A program made the translations under genes and the position numbers. This document shows positions 34,477 to 42,864 of a DNA stretch of 64,000 nt, one piece after another. The notes under the pieces were generated by a model. The model did not search any database. It was not told the DNA's origin and saw only the letters and a list, made by a program, of their open reading frames with translations. The stretch comes from Phaeodactylibacter sp. (GTDB lineage: Bacteria; Bacteroidota; Bacteroidia; Chitinophagales; Saprospiraceae), in the NCBI GenBank assembly GCA_024102975.1, contig JAGFJD010000031.1, positions 1-64,000 of the forward strand, given 5' to 3'. Numbering within the stretch: the first letter of the stretch is position 1; the number at the start of each line of letters is the position of its first letter.

Positions 34477-34484
34477 TACCTTTG
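34477..34484 (+). promoter_or_regulatory. -7 promoter element (TACCTTTG)
   Basis: Exact TAnnTTTG match 16 bp before the TTG codon at 34501. It supports that codon as the true start, because the frame's upstream ATG-type starts lie inside the DUF4249 gene. No clear -33 TTTG. Confidence 0.5.
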
Positions 34485-34500
34485 TCAAAATTCTTTCGAT

Positions 34501-35205
34501 TTGGAGATCAGCCAACATCATAAGACGGCATTGCTCTTCGGCGCTACCGGGCTGGTGGGCAGCCAGTGCCTGCGTCAGCTCCTGGAGCATCCGGCTTACC
34601 GCCAGGTCGTCACCTTCGGCCGCCGGCCACTGGATGTGGAACACCCCCGGTTGAAGCACCATACCATTGATTTCGGCCGCCTCGGCGATTACGCCGGCCT
34701 GCTGCGCGGCCACGACCTTTATTCCTGCCTGGGCACTACCATGGCCCGGGCCGGCAGCCGCGAAGCATTCTACCGCGTAGATTATACCTATGCTTACGAA
34801 CCGGCGCGCCTGGCGGCCGCCAACGGCGTCAATCAGCTGCTTCTGGTTTCTTCGGTTGGCGCCGATCCGGAATCCTTGTTTTTCTACCCCCGCGTGAAAG
34901 GCGAACTGGAAGTGGCGGTGAAAAAACTGCCTTTCTGGGCAGTGCACATTTTTCAGCCTTCTTTCCTGGTCGGAGACCGCAGCGAAACCCGCCTGGGCGA
35001 ACAGCTGGCGGGCCGGCTCACCCTCGGGCTGGACCGGCTGACCGGCGGGGCCCTGCTGGGCAAGTTCCGGCCGGTGGAAGCAGAACAGGTCGCCCGGGCT
35101 ATGATCCATGCTGCCCAGGGGCTGGAAAAAGGCGTTCATGTCTATCCTTCCGGCCAAATCCACGAATTGGCCGGGGAAGGCAACCAGCAAGTCACAAAAA
35201 CTTAA
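34501..35205 (+). CDS. NAD(P)-binding atypical SDR oxidoreductase (HTATIP2-like)
   Basis: 234 residues from a TTG start at 34501. Earlier in-frame starts lie inside the preceding gene in another frame, and a promoter box ends 16 bp before. Rossmann fold with TALLFGATGLVGSQCLRQLL (dinucleotide-binding GATGLVG), FGRRPL after strand 2, LVSSVGADP and the FYPRVKGELE tyrosine-lysine region (YxxxK). This arrangement matches HTATIP2/TIP30-like SDR proteins of about 220 residues. Substrate unknown. gldC follows 49 bp later. Confidence 0.82.
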   Translation: MEISQHHKTALLFGATGLVGSQCLRQLLEHPAYRQVVTFGRRPLDVEHPRLKHHTIDFGRLGDYAGLLRGHDLYSCLGTTMARAGSREAFYRVDYTYAYEPARLAAANGVNQLLLVSSVGADPESLFFYPRVKGELEVAVKKLPFWAVHIFQPSFLVGDRSETRLGEQLAGRLTLGLDRLTGGALLGKFRPVEAEQVARAMIHAAQGLEKGVHVYPSGQIHELAGEGNQQVTKT

Positions 35206-35254
35206 ACCGGGTGTCATTTCGCCGGATGAGCGGCATCCGCCAAATATTTTAAAT

Positions 35255-35608
35255 ATGAGCACAGAAGTAAGCAAAAGTTCAGATATAAGAGTTACCGTCG
35301 GCCTCAACCAGGAGAATATCCCGGTGAAGATCAGCTGGGAAGCCGAAGACAACCCCAACGGCAAGGGCGCGCAGGAGGTCAAGGCTATCCTGATCTCCCT
35401 GTTCGACCGGGAAACCAAAGACACCCTCAAGATCGATCTCTGGACCCAGGATATGCAGGTCATCGAAATGGACCGTTTCATCTTTCAAACCCTGCGGGCG
35501 ATTGCCGATACCTACCACCGCGCCACCCAGAATACCGAACTGGCCAACGAAATGCAGCGGTTCGTTACCTATTTTGGCGAGAAGACCGAGATTATCCCCA
35601 AACAATAA
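35255..35608 (+). CDS. gldC: Gliding motility protein GldC
   Basis: 117 residues from ATG 35255 (MSTEVSKSSDIRV); the frame is open far upstream but those residues overlap the preceding gene. GldC-family features: VGLNQENIPVKISWEAED, then KAILISLFDRETKDTLKIDL and LWTQDMQVIEMDRF, then TLRAIADTYHRATQ. GldC is a small cytoplasmic protein needed for gliding and T9SS function in Flavobacterium, where it pairs with GldB, which is not in this window. It is immediately upstream of the SRP RNA gene. Confidence 0.92.
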   Translation: MSTEVSKSSDIRVTVGLNQENIPVKISWEAEDNPNGKGAQEVKAILISLFDRETKDTLKIDLWTQDMQVIEMDRFIFQTLRAIADTYHRATQNTELANEMQRFVTYFGEKTEIIPKQ

Positions 35609-35617
35609 CTGCCCGGA

Positions 35618-35649
35618 TTTGATATTCTTGGCAAAAAGATTTACTTTTG
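35618..35649 (+). promoter_or_regulatory. Consensus promoter of the SRP RNA gene
   Basis: TTTG (35618-35621), a 20-bp spacer, and TACTTTTG (35642-35649): a perfect match to TTTG-N19-21-TAnnTTTG. The predicted start about 7 bp further coincides with the first base pair of the SRP RNA at 35655. Confidence 0.9.
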
Positions 35650-35654
35650 CCGCC

Positions 35655-35746
35655 GGTGAGCGCACACGACCAGCTCCCGCTGAACCCCCCCAGGCCGGAA
35701 ACGGAGCAAGGGTAGGCAGGTCGAGCGGTGCGATGTGTCGCTCACC
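35655..35746 (+). ncRNA. ffs: Bacterial small signal recognition particle RNA (4.5S type)
   Basis: The ends GGTGAGCG (35655-35662) and CGCTCACC (35739-35746) pair perfectly. The apical domain IV motif CAGGCCGGAAACGGAGCAAG (35691-35710) carries the GGAA tetraloop and the symmetric loop that bind Ffh. Size is about 92-100 nt, as for small bacterial SRP RNA. A consensus promoter lies just upstream. A 9-bp stem (35750-35758 / 35762-35770) lies directly downstream and may stop or process the transcript. Confidence 0.92.
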
Positions 35747-35848
35747 TCATTTTTCTGCCCTGCAGAAAAAAAATTAACCCCACTGAGAACTTTCCTGTTC
35801 AAAAATTCGGCATTAGAGCCTGATATTCGTAACTTTACGGAAAATAGA

Positions 35849-36517
35849 ATGAAATTTTTTATCGATACCGCTAGCCTGGAGCAAATCAAAGAAGCCAATA
35901 GCCTGGGAATACTGGACGGCGTGACGACAAACCCCTCCCTGATGGCCAAAGAGGGTATTTCCGGCGAAAAGAATATCCTGAAACACTATGAGACTATCGC
36001 AGAGATAGTTGACGGCGATGTGAGCGCCGAAGTGATCGCTACCGATTTCGATGGTATCATCGAAGAAGGGAAGAGGCTGGCTTCGATCGCCCCCAATATC
36101 GTCGTGAAAGTCCCCATGATCAAGGAAGGCGTAAAAGCCCTTAGTTATTTCCGCGATCAGGGCATCCGTACGAACTGCACCCTCGTGTTTTCCGCGGGGC
36201 AGGGAATACTGGCGGCCAAAGCGGGTGCCACCTACGTTTCGCCCTTCCTCGGGCGTCTCGATGACATCAACTGGAACGGAATGCAGCTTATCGAAGAACT
36301 GGCCGAGATATACTCCATCCAGGGTTTCGAGACGGAAATCCTGGCCGCTTCGATCCGCAGCAGCCTGCACATCGTAGATGCTGCCCGCGCCGGCGCCGAC
36401 GTGGTGACCTGCCCGCTGGATCCGATCCTCGGCCTTCTGAAACATCCGCTGACCGATATCGGTTTGGAAAAATTCCTGGCGGACTACAAGAAGGCCAACG
36501 AATTAGTGACTCAATAG
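35849..36517 (+). CDS. tal: Transaldolase / fructose-6-phosphate aldolase family protein
   Basis: 222 residues from ATG 35849 ([16 protein letters not shown]), 12 bp after a near-consensus -7 box (TAACTTTA, 35830-35837). TIM-barrel short transaldolase (subfamily with FSA and TalC). Family motifs are [13 protein letters not shown], the Schiff-base lysine in [22 protein letters not shown] and SPFLGRLDD. Transfers dihydroxyacetone units in the pentose phosphate pathway, or acts as an aldolase on fructose 6-phosphate; sequence alone does not separate these. A terminator follows at 36545-36576. Confidence 0.95.
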   Translation: MKFFIDTASLEQIKEANSLGILDGVTTNPSLMAKEGISGEKNILKHYETIAEIVDGDVSAEVIATDFDGIIEEGKRLASIAPNIVVKVPMIKEGVKALSYFRDQGIRTNCTLVFSAGQGILAAKAGATYVSPFLGRLDDINWNGMQLIEELAEIYSIQGFETEILAASIRSSLHIVDAARAGADVVTCPLDPILGLLKHPLTDIGLEKFLADYKKANELVTQ

Positions 36518-36544
36518 AGGCTATCAAATACATACCAATTTAGA

Positions 36545-36576
36545 AAAGGAATGAGCTGTGCTTGTTCCTTTTTTTG
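36545..36576 (+). terminator. Intrinsic terminator after tal
   Basis: AAAGGAA (36545-36551) / TTCCTTT (36565-36571) with an inner AGC/GCT pairing, running into seven Ts. Confidence 0.65.
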
Positions 36577-36624
36577 TTTTCTTAAACCGATGGCCAGCTT
36601 GCGGGAGCAAAAGGGCCATCGCTT

Positions 36625-37509
36625 TTAGAAAAGAGGGGAACTGCTGATTTGGGACAGGACGTCCTGGATCAGGTTGTCCACCGCCTGATATGGATTTTTG
36701 CTGAAAGTCCCGTTTGGCCGGTTGGCGATAATGACGTTGGTAGAAAGCGCGCGGTGGCCTAAAAGGCGCGACAGGCCGTAAATGGCAGAAGTTTCCATTT
36801 CGAAATTGGTGATGGGATAATCGCGGAACCTGAACCGGGCCAGGGAATCGAAAAACCGCACATCAAACCGGGCTTTTGCCCGCAGTTCCCGGCCCTGAGG
36901 AGCATAAAAACCAGGGCTGGTAATGGTGATGCCCTGGAACTTGTCCCGGCCCAGGGCCTTCAGGAGAACCGGGCTTCCTTCGCAGGCGTAAAAGGGAATG
37001 CGCCCGGAATGTTCCATAAAAGCCTTCAGCTCGTCCTCCAGTTCGGCTTCCCCCAGGTTAGGTTGGTATTCGTAAAAGTTGATCAGGTTGTCCAGGCCAA
37101 GGCCATACGCGCCGGCGACGAAAGCATCGACAGGTATTTCGGGGCGCAGTGAGCCGGACGTGCCAATGCGCACGATGTTGAAAGAAGCAAGTTCTGATTT
37201 GGGCGCCCTGTTTTCAAAGTCTATATTAGCCAGAGCATCCAGTTCATTGATGGCGATGTCGATATTGTCCGGCCCGATACCGGTGGAGATCACGGTCAGC
37301 CGCTTTTGGCCAAGCCTTCCGGTGTGGGTGACGAATTCGCGCTTTTCTTTTTTGACTTCGACCTCATCGAAGTATCTGGAAACCATAGGCACCCTGCCGG
37401 GATCTCCCACGGTGATGATATTGGGGGCAATGTCCTCTGGATGAAGGTTGAGGTGGTAAACGCTGCCGTCGGGATTCAGGACGAGTTCGGATTCGGCGAT
37501 TCTGGGCAT
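36625..37509 (-). CDS. Nucleoside phosphorylase (uridine phosphorylase-like)
   Basis: 294 residues, PNP/UDP superfamily. VGDPGRVPMVSRYFDE and ISTGIGPDNIDIAINEL bind phosphate; RIGTSGSLRPEIPVDAFVAG and NFEMETSAIYGLSRLLGH supply the base/ribose site (conserved EMETSA). Reversibly cleaves (deoxy)uridine or related nucleosides with phosphate, in nucleoside salvage. The EMETS motif favours uridine phosphorylase over purine enzymes. It is single, convergent with tal and divergent from the ArsC-like gene. Confidence 0.93.
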   Translation of the reverse strand: MPRIAESELVLNPDGSVYHLNLHPEDIAPNIITVGDPGRVPMVSRYFDEVEVKKEKREFVTHTGRLGQKRLTVISTGIGPDNIDIAINELDALANIDFENRAPKSELASFNIVRIGTSGSLRPEIPVDAFVAGAYGLGLDNLINFYEYQPNLGEAELEDELKAFMEHSGRIPFYACEGSPVLLKALGRDKFQGITITSPGFYAPQGRELRAKARFDVRFFDSLARFRFRDYPITNFEMETSAIYGLSRLLGHRALSTNVIIANRPNGTFSKNPYQAVDNLIQDVLSQISSSPLF

Positions 37510-37583
37510 TTTCTGAATTTTTACTTTTCTCTGGTAAAGGCTGTAAATTAATACTTTATTTTCAGGCCCGAAAAAAGAAACTT

Positions 37584-37931
37584 ATGCGAAAGATTTATCA
37601 TTTGTCGTCCTGCAATACCTGCCGGCGCGTCATCGGAGAACTGGGAGGGGGAGAAGGCTTTGAACTCCAGGATATTAAATCTGAGAAGATCACTCCCGCG
37701 CAGCTCGACGAGATGAAGGCCCTGGCCGGCAGCTACGAATCCCTTTTCAGCCGCCGGGCACGGAAATACCGCTCGATGGGCCTGCACGAGCAGGGCCTGA
37801 CGGAGCAGGATTACCGCCGGCTCATCCTCGAAGAATACACTTTCCTGAACCGCCCGGTGGTGGTCATCGACGGGGAAATATTTACCGGCAGCTCCAAAAA
37901 GGTGGTTGCCGAAGCGAAAAGCAAATTGTAA
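37584..37931 (+). CDS. ArsC/Spx family thioredoxin-fold protein
   Basis: 115 residues. The N-terminal SSCNTCRR gives a CxxC redox motif (Cys10, Cys13) of the ArsC-like family, and the C-terminal NRPVVVIDGEIFTG holds the conserved Arg-Pro cis-proline loop. The family includes glutaredoxin-dependent arsenate reductases (YffB/Spx-like). No arsenic genes are nearby. Its stop codon is followed with no gap by the hemF start (TAA then ATG), so it is translationally coupled to hemF. Confidence 0.85.
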   Translation: MRKIYHLSSCNTCRRVIGELGGGEGFELQDIKSEKITPAQLDEMKALAGSYESLFSRRARKYRSMGLHEQGLTEQDYRRLILEEYTFLNRPVVVIDGEIFTGSSKKVVAEAKSKL

Positions 37932-38855
37932 ATGCCTGATAAAGAAGAAATCATCTCTTATTTCCAGGAGTTGCAGGACGGCATCTGCGCCCGGCTTGAG
38001 GCTGTCGACGGGCAGGGGCGTTTCCGGGAAGACCGCTGGCAGCGGCCGGAAGGCGGCGGCGGGCGCACCCGCATCATCCAGGGCCGCCACATCGCCAAAG
38101 GGGGCGTCAACTTTTCCGCCGTCCACGGGCCTATGCCAGGAAGGATCAGCCGGGCGCTTGGCCTGGCGCCGGGCCGTTTCCTGGCCACCGGCGTCAGCAT
38201 CGTGCTGCACCCGTTAAACCCTATGGTGCCCATCATCCATATGAATGTGCGCTATTTCGAAGTGCAGCCCGCCGGAAAGCCGGAAACGGACAACATCTGG
38301 TGGTTTGGCGGCGGCATCGACCTGACGCCCCATTACATCGATGGGGCCGACGCCCGCTTCTTCCATCAGGAGCTTAAAAAAGTATGCGACGCGCACCACC
38401 CGGATTATTATCCCCGGTTCAAACAGTGGGCGGACGATTATTTCTACCTCCGGCACCGCGAAGAAACCCGGGGCGTCGGGGGCATCTTTTTTGACCGCCT
38501 TGGTGGAGAAGATGGTTTTAGCAAAGAAGAGCGTTTCGCTTTTGTCCGGGAGGTCGGCGAGGCTTTCGCGCCACTGTACGCCCATTTACTGGAAAAACAC
38601 AAAGACGAGCCTTTCGGCGAACGGGAACTGGCCTGGCAAAACCTGCGGCGCGGCCGGTATGTGGAGTTCAACCTGGTGTGGGATAAAGGCACCAGGTTCG
38701 GGCTGGATACCGACGGGCGGACCGAGTCCATCCTGATGAGCCTGCCCCCGGTAGCCAACTGGGAATACGATCACCGCCCGGAAGAGGGCTCTCCGGAAGC
38801 CCGGACGCTGGCTCTGCTCAAAAAAGGCATCGGTTGGGTCAGTCACAAAGGATAG
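37932..38855 (+). CDS. hemF: Oxygen-dependent coproporphyrinogen III oxidase
   Basis: 307 residues. Converts coproporphyrinogen III to protoporphyrinogen IX using O2, late in haem synthesis. Signatures: GGVNFSAVHG, NPMVPIIHMNVRYFEV, WWFGGGIDLTPHY, HHPDYYPRFKQWADDYFYL and GRYVEFNLVWDKGTRFGL. The length is normal. Together with cytochrome bd in this window it fits an oxygen-respiring organism. Its last 17 bp overlap the convergent lipoprotein gene. Confidence 0.97.
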   Translation: MPDKEEIISYFQELQDGICARLEAVDGQGRFREDRWQRPEGGGGRTRIIQGRHIAKGGVNFSAVHGPMPGRISRALGLAPGRFLATGVSIVLHPLNPMVPIIHMNVRYFEVQPAGKPETDNIWWFGGGIDLTPHYIDGADARFFHQELKKVCDAHHPDYYPRFKQWADDYFYLRHREETRGVGGIFFDRLGGEDGFSKEERFAFVREVGEAFAPLYAHLLEKHKDEPFGERELAWQNLRRGRYVEFNLVWDKGTRFGLDTDGRTESILMSLPPVANWEYDHRPEEGSPEARTLALLKKGIGWVSHKG

Positions 38856-39339
38856 TGATCACCTCGGTCTGTATCGTGTTGCTCATATTGCCCGCCCGGT
38901 CCTGAATCTGTATCTGGTAGGATATTTCATTGGTCGGGATGTCGGGGTTGGGCTCGCAGGAGTTGGGGTTGTCCGGGTAAATACAGCAAATCCCAAAGGG
39001 CCTGTTGGGTAACCGAATGGTGATTTCTCCCGAGATGCCGTTGCCGATTCCCTGATCCGGAATGATGGGCAGTTTTTTGATGTCGGTAAAGCCGTCCCGG
39101 CTGTCTGTCAGAAATACATCGAAGGCTTCGCCGTCAGTTCCAAGGTCGCCGTCGCCGTCCGTAAAGCTGAACGTGATCTCCAGCGTGTCGGGAAGGTTGC
39201 CGGCGTTGCCCTGGTGGATGGTATTCTGGTCGACGCCGACATAGGCGATCTCCGGCGTGTTGGGATAATTGGGCGGCTGTACGCAACTGTTCACCAGAAA
39301 CGCCAGGCAGAGGCTAAGGAAATAGTATATCGTTTTCAT
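38839..39339 (-). CDS. Hypothetical lipoprotein
   Basis: 166 residues. Lipoprotein signal MKTIYYFLSLCLAFLVNSC (Cys19). The body contains ITFSFTDGDGDLGTDG, a calcium-loop-like acidic stretch, and ends SYQIQIQDRAGNMSNTIQTE, a beta-sandwich-like ending. Cysteines cluster at about 137-147 (FGICCIYPDNPNSC). Proteins with this FTDGDGDLG element are frequent in Bacteroidota, but no function is known. Overlaps hemF tail-to-tail by 17 bp. Confidence 0.75.
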   Translation of the reverse strand: MKTIYYFLSLCLAFLVNSCVQPPNYPNTPEIAYVGVDQNTIHQGNAGNLPDTLEITFSFTDGDGDLGTDGEAFDVFLTDSRDGFTDIKKLPIIPDQGIGNGISGEITIRLPNRPFGICCIYPDNPNSCEPNPDIPTNEISYQIQIQDRAGNMSNTIQTEVITILCD

Positions 39340-39372
39340 AACTTCAATTTAATTATTGATTACATACCATAA

Positions 39373-40392
39373 ATGAAAGTGGGCAATAAGGCCAGACGTA
39401 TCAGGCGCAACTTAATTGACCGGGTGAAAAGGGCTACCCTAAAGGAAGAGTTCGATGCCCTGGCGTTGGATCTTTTCCGGTACCAGAGCAAATATAACCC
39501 TTTATATCGTCAGTTTCTCAACCTGCTGGGCATCGTTTCTCCGGAAATTAACCGGTTGGAAGACATTCCTTTCCTGCCTATTCAGTTTTTCAAAACACAC
39601 AATGTCGAAACCGGTTCGTGGGAGCCGGCGCTCACCTTCAGCAGCAGCGGAACCACCGCTTCGGCTACCAGCCGCCACCTTCTGCGCGATCCCGGATTCT
39701 ACCGCCGCAATGCCCGCCGGGGCTTCTCCCACTTTTACGGGCCAGTGGCAGATTACTGCGTCCTGGCTCTTTTGCCTTCCTATATGGAACGCAGCGGATC
39801 TTCTCTCGTTTTTATGGCAGAGGACTTCATCCGGCAATCGCGCTATCCGCAGAGCGGATTCTTTTTATATAACACGAAAGAGCTGATTGGGATTTTAGCG
39901 GACTGCAAAAAAAATGCCGTCCCTACGCTCTTGCTGGGCGTAAGCTTTGCTCTTTGGGAGCTTGCCGAACAATATCCGATGGACCTGGGCGGCATCATCA
40001 TCATGGAAACGGGAGGCATGAAAGGGCGCCGCCGGGAGATCACCCGGGAGGAACTGCACGGCATACTGATGGCTGCTTTTCAGGTGGAAACTATCCACTC
40101 CGAATACGGGATGACCGAACTGCTCTCCCAGGCCTATTCCCGGGGCGGAGGCTTGTTCCGCCCTGCCCCCACCATGCGCGTCCTGGCGCGCGAGATCACC
40201 GATCCTTTTACGCTCCAGCAATCCGGAAAAACCGGCGCCCTCAACATCATCGACCTGGCCAACCTCGATACCATCAGCTTCATTGCCACGGATGACCTCG
40301 GCCGCGTTTATGAAGACGGCAGCTTCGAAGTCCTCGGCCGCCTCGACGCCAGCGACGCGCGGGGGTGCAATTTGCTGGTGCAGGATGTTTGA
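39373..40392 (+). CDS. LuxE/PaaK family acyl-activating protein
   Basis: 339 residues, ANL-type adenylating fold in its short LuxE form. The phosphate loop TFSSSGTTASATSRH, the IIIMETGGMKGRRREITREE segment and HSEYGMTELLSQAYS with DLGRVYEDGSFEVLGR correspond to the acyl-protein synthetase LuxE/PaaK group. LuxE activates fatty acids for transfer, usually to a LuxC reductase; no luxC-like gene is in this window. It could make acyl adenylates for surface polymers. Substrate unknown. It stands alone, starting 33 bp past the divergent lipoprotein gene. Confidence 0.85.
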   Translation: MKVGNKARRIRRNLIDRVKRATLKEEFDALALDLFRYQSKYNPLYRQFLNLLGIVSPEINRLEDIPFLPIQFFKTHNVETGSWEPALTFSSSGTTASATSRHLLRDPGFYRRNARRGFSHFYGPVADYCVLALLPSYMERSGSSLVFMAEDFIRQSRYPQSGFFLYNTKELIGILADCKKNAVPTLLLGVSFALWELAEQYPMDLGGIIIMETGGMKGRRREITREELHGILMAAFQVETIHSEYGMTELLSQAYSRGGGLFRPAPTMRVLAREITDPFTLQQSGKTGALNIIDLANLDTISFIATDDLGRVYEDGSFEVLGRLDASDARGCNLLVQDV

Positions 40393-40417
40393 GGCGTGTT
40401 AAAGTGTTGTATTACAT

Positions 40418-41146
40418 TCATGCGCCGTCAAACCGCTGCAAATCCAGCTCTTCGATCAGCCGGACCACCTTTTCCGCATAATCCGGGTCGGTGGCGTAGC
40501 CGGCTTCCGAAAGGCCCTGCGCCCATGCCCGGAAGTCGGTTGCCGGGAGGGAGAACAGGGGCTGGTAGCGTCCGTTTTGCTTCAGCATGAGGCTGTGGGC
40601 GCGGAAGCTTTCCCAGGCCGACGGGTAGATGCGGAAGAAATCCTTGTGCGTGTCGTCCTGGAAGTTGCTGCAGTGCCCTTTGCCGCAGTTGCGGGAGAAG
40701 CACTTGATCCCGAAGTGGTTGTTGTTTTTCCGGGCGATCGGGCTTTTGCCGGCATCGCTTTCCAGCAGCCCCTGTGCCAGTTTGACGCTGGCGGGGATGC
40801 CGTACTTTTCCATTTCGGCCTGCGCCACTTTGGCGAACCGGCGGACGTAGGCCATTTGCCGCTCCCGCTTTTCGCTGTCTCCGCCAGCAAAAATGGCCTT
40901 GCCTTTGCCCTGGAGGCGGGCGGTTTCTGCCGTTGCCCGGGATGTAGCGGCCGGGTGTTCGCCGCTGAGGTTCACGTAAGGCTTCGAGGTACTCAGCCGC
41001 AACTCCAGCGTGAGGTTGCGCTCCAGCATCAGGAAACACAGGAAGGCGGCGGCAAGGAGCTTAAGCCAGTGCCGCTCCAGCAAGGCGGCGCCCCACTGGC
41101 GGAACTGCTCCAGTTTGCTGCGTACGAAAGGTAGTTTGATGATCAT
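40418..41146 (-). CDS. Membrane-anchored glucosaminidase-domain protein
   Basis: 242 residues. One N-terminal transmembrane helix (about 28-44; LKLLAAAFLCFLML), then a linker, then a glucosaminidase (FlgJ/Bax-type, GH73-like) domain from about 105: RRFAKVAQAEMEKYGIPASV and KLAQGLLESDAGKSP with catalytic-type Glu in LLESDAG, NNHFGIKC, and YRPL-like LMLKQNGRYQPLF...YATDPDYAEKVV. It cuts the N-acetylglucosaminyl linkage of peptidoglycan at the periplasmic face. A short pair of cysteines (CFSRNCGKGHC) is distinctive. Confidence 0.9.
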   Translation of the reverse strand: MIIKLPFVRSKLEQFRQWGAALLERHWLKLLAAAFLCFLMLERNLTLELRLSTSKPYVNLSGEHPAATSRATAETARLQGKGKAIFAGGDSEKRERQMAYVRRFAKVAQAEMEKYGIPASVKLAQGLLESDAGKSPIARKNNNHFGIKCFSRNCGKGHCSNFQDDTHKDFFRIYPSAWESFRAHSLMLKQNGRYQPLFSLPATDFRAWAQGLSEAGYATDPDYAEKVVRLIEELDLQRFDGA

Positions 41147-41362
41147 AGGCGTAAAGGTTTTGAAGTTGAATAATACAGGCGTTATGATGGGAACGAATGA
41201 GCGGGCAAAAAAAATTCTGAAAAGAGGGAAAGTTCCTAACCGGTTGACAGTGAGTAAGCTGTGGAAAAGTGTTGATAGGAGGTTAATCCATTGAGTGCCA
41301 GTTTCCCCGGCCGGTGGAAAGCTTTCCTGCAGGAATCCCTAACTTGGTTGCCAAAAACCAAT

Positions 41363-42427
41363 ATGGCGAATAACTTCTTACTCTATGGCGCTTATGGCTA
41401 TACCGGCCGGCTGATCGCCGAGCGGGCCAGAGAGCAGGGGCTGCAACCTATCCTGGCGGGGCGATCGGCGGAAAAAACCCGGCAGGCAGCGGAAGAACTG
41501 GAAATGGAGTACCGGGTGTTCAGCCTGGACAATCCCGATGCCGTAGATGACGGCCTGGAGGGGGTATCTGTCGTTCTCCACGCTGCCGGCCCGTTTGTCC
41601 ATACCGCCCGCCCTATGATTGAAGCCTGCCTGCGGAAGGGCGTTCATTACCTGGACATCACCGGGGAGATCGCCGTTTTCGAGCTGGCGGCCGCCATAGG
41701 CCCCCGCGCCCGGGAAGCCGGCGTCCTGTTGATGCCCGGCACAGGCTTCGACGTAGTGCCTACCGATTGCATGGCTCTGTACCTGAAAGAAAAAATGCCG
41801 GATGCAACACACTTGCAGCTGGCCTTTTCTTCCGGAGGGAGCCGGACGTCGCAGGGCACGGCGACCACCATGGCGGAGAACCTGGGCGAAGGAGGCGCAG
41901 TACGGGAAAATGGCAAGATCAAAAGGGTACCCCTCGGGCATAAAGCGATGGAGGTGCAGTTTGCAGAGGGCAAGAAGCGGCTTTGCATGACTATCCCCTG
42001 GGGAGATGTCTCTACGGCTTACTACAGCACCGGCATACCGAACGTTGAGGCCTACACCTCCGTGCATCCGAAAACGTACCGGTACATTAAGCTGCAGCCC
42101 TGGTACAACTGGCTTTTGCGCACCTCCTTCGTTCGCAACCTGGTGAAGAGGCGTATACAAAAGGGCCCTGCCGGACCCTCTGAAGAGGAACGGGAAAAAG
42201 GCAGGAGCTATGTCTGGGGAAAGGTTTGGAATGACAGGGGGGACAGCCGCGAAGCCCGCCTGCTCGTCCCCGAAGGATACAAACTCACAGCTCATTCGAG
42301 CCTCAACATCGTCCGGAAAGTGTTGGAGGGCAATGCTCCGGCAGGCTTTCAGACCCCGGCGAAGGCATACGGTTCCGGGCTGATCCTGGAAATCCCGGGA
42401 GCTGTCAGAGAGGATACAGGCGTTTGA
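41363..42427 (+). CDS. Saccharopine dehydrogenase family protein
   Basis: 354 residues from ATG 41363 (MANNFLLYGAYGYTGRLIAE); earlier in-frame residues look non-coding. Rossmann N-terminal domain with YGAYGYTGRLIAE (GxxGxxG), then ILAGRS, LHAAGPFVHTARPMIEACL, LDITGEIAVFE and MPGTGFDVVPTDCMALYL, which are typical of bacterial saccharopine-dehydrogenase-like oxidoreductases (trans-acting enoyl reductase family). The physiological substrate is unknown in most of this subgroup. Monocistronic, convergent with the mini-Uma2 gene. Confidence 0.88.
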   Translation: MANNFLLYGAYGYTGRLIAERAREQGLQPILAGRSAEKTRQAAEELEMEYRVFSLDNPDAVDDGLEGVSVVLHAAGPFVHTARPMIEACLRKGVHYLDITGEIAVFELAAAIGPRAREAGVLLMPGTGFDVVPTDCMALYLKEKMPDATHLQLAFSSGGSRTSQGTATTMAENLGEGGAVRENGKIKRVPLGHKAMEVQFAEGKKRLCMTIPWGDVSTAYYSTGIPNVEAYTSVHPKTYRYIKLQPWYNWLLRTSFVRNLVKRRIQKGPAGPSEEEREKGRSYVWGKVWNDRGDSREARLLVPEGYKLTAHSSLNIVRKVLEGNAPAGFQTPAKAYGSGLILEIPGAVREDTGV

Positions 42428-42436
42428 CCGGACCTG

Positions 42437-42781
42437 CTATTCTTCATCCGGATTGATCCCGAGCGCTCTCAGGCGTTCTGCCAGTTTGTCGGCCCGCTCT
42501 TCCGCGTTCATGGCCCGCTTTAGGGAAAGGTTGGCTTGTAACTCTGCGGTTTCCGCGCGATCCTCTGCGTCCTGTAGTTTCATAGAAAGCTGGATGATCC
42601 GTCGCCGGTTTTCCCGCAATTCTGCTATGGCTTCGAAGACGTCGTCACGATCCACAAAGCAGGCTTCCAGCCCGAGTTTGATCAGCACGATCCACTCGAA
42701 TTGAAGGGTGTCTTCAGCCATTGGTTCTCCGTCGGTTTCGGGGTAAACGAGATAAAGCCGTTCTTTCGGTATGCTTGCCAT
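42437..42781 (-). CDS. Shortened Uma2-like protein with coiled-coil tail
   Basis: 114 residues from ATG 42781. Residues about 9-45 (YLVYPETDGEPMAEDTLQFEW then IVLIKLGLEACFVDRDDVF) look like the N-terminus of Bacteroidota Uma2-family endonucleases. The end is a charged coiled coil (AERADKLAERLRALGINPDE), also typical of Uma2 tails. The whole catalytic restriction-fold core that should lie between is absent. The reading frame is intact, so it may be a functional shortened protein, or a decayed nuclease. Convergent with the preceding gene. Confidence 0.6.
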   Translation of the reverse strand: MASIPKERLYLVYPETDGEPMAEDTLQFEWIVLIKLGLEACFVDRDDVFEAIAELRENRRRIIQLSMKLQDAEDRAETAELQANLSLKRAMNAEERADKLAERLRALGINPDEE

Positions 42782-42864
42782 AGGCAATTTTACTTGAATT
42801 GTTTTTTCGGAATATTAAAAATAAGGATTTACCTGGAAAGAAACAACTGATAACTGCCCCGTTA

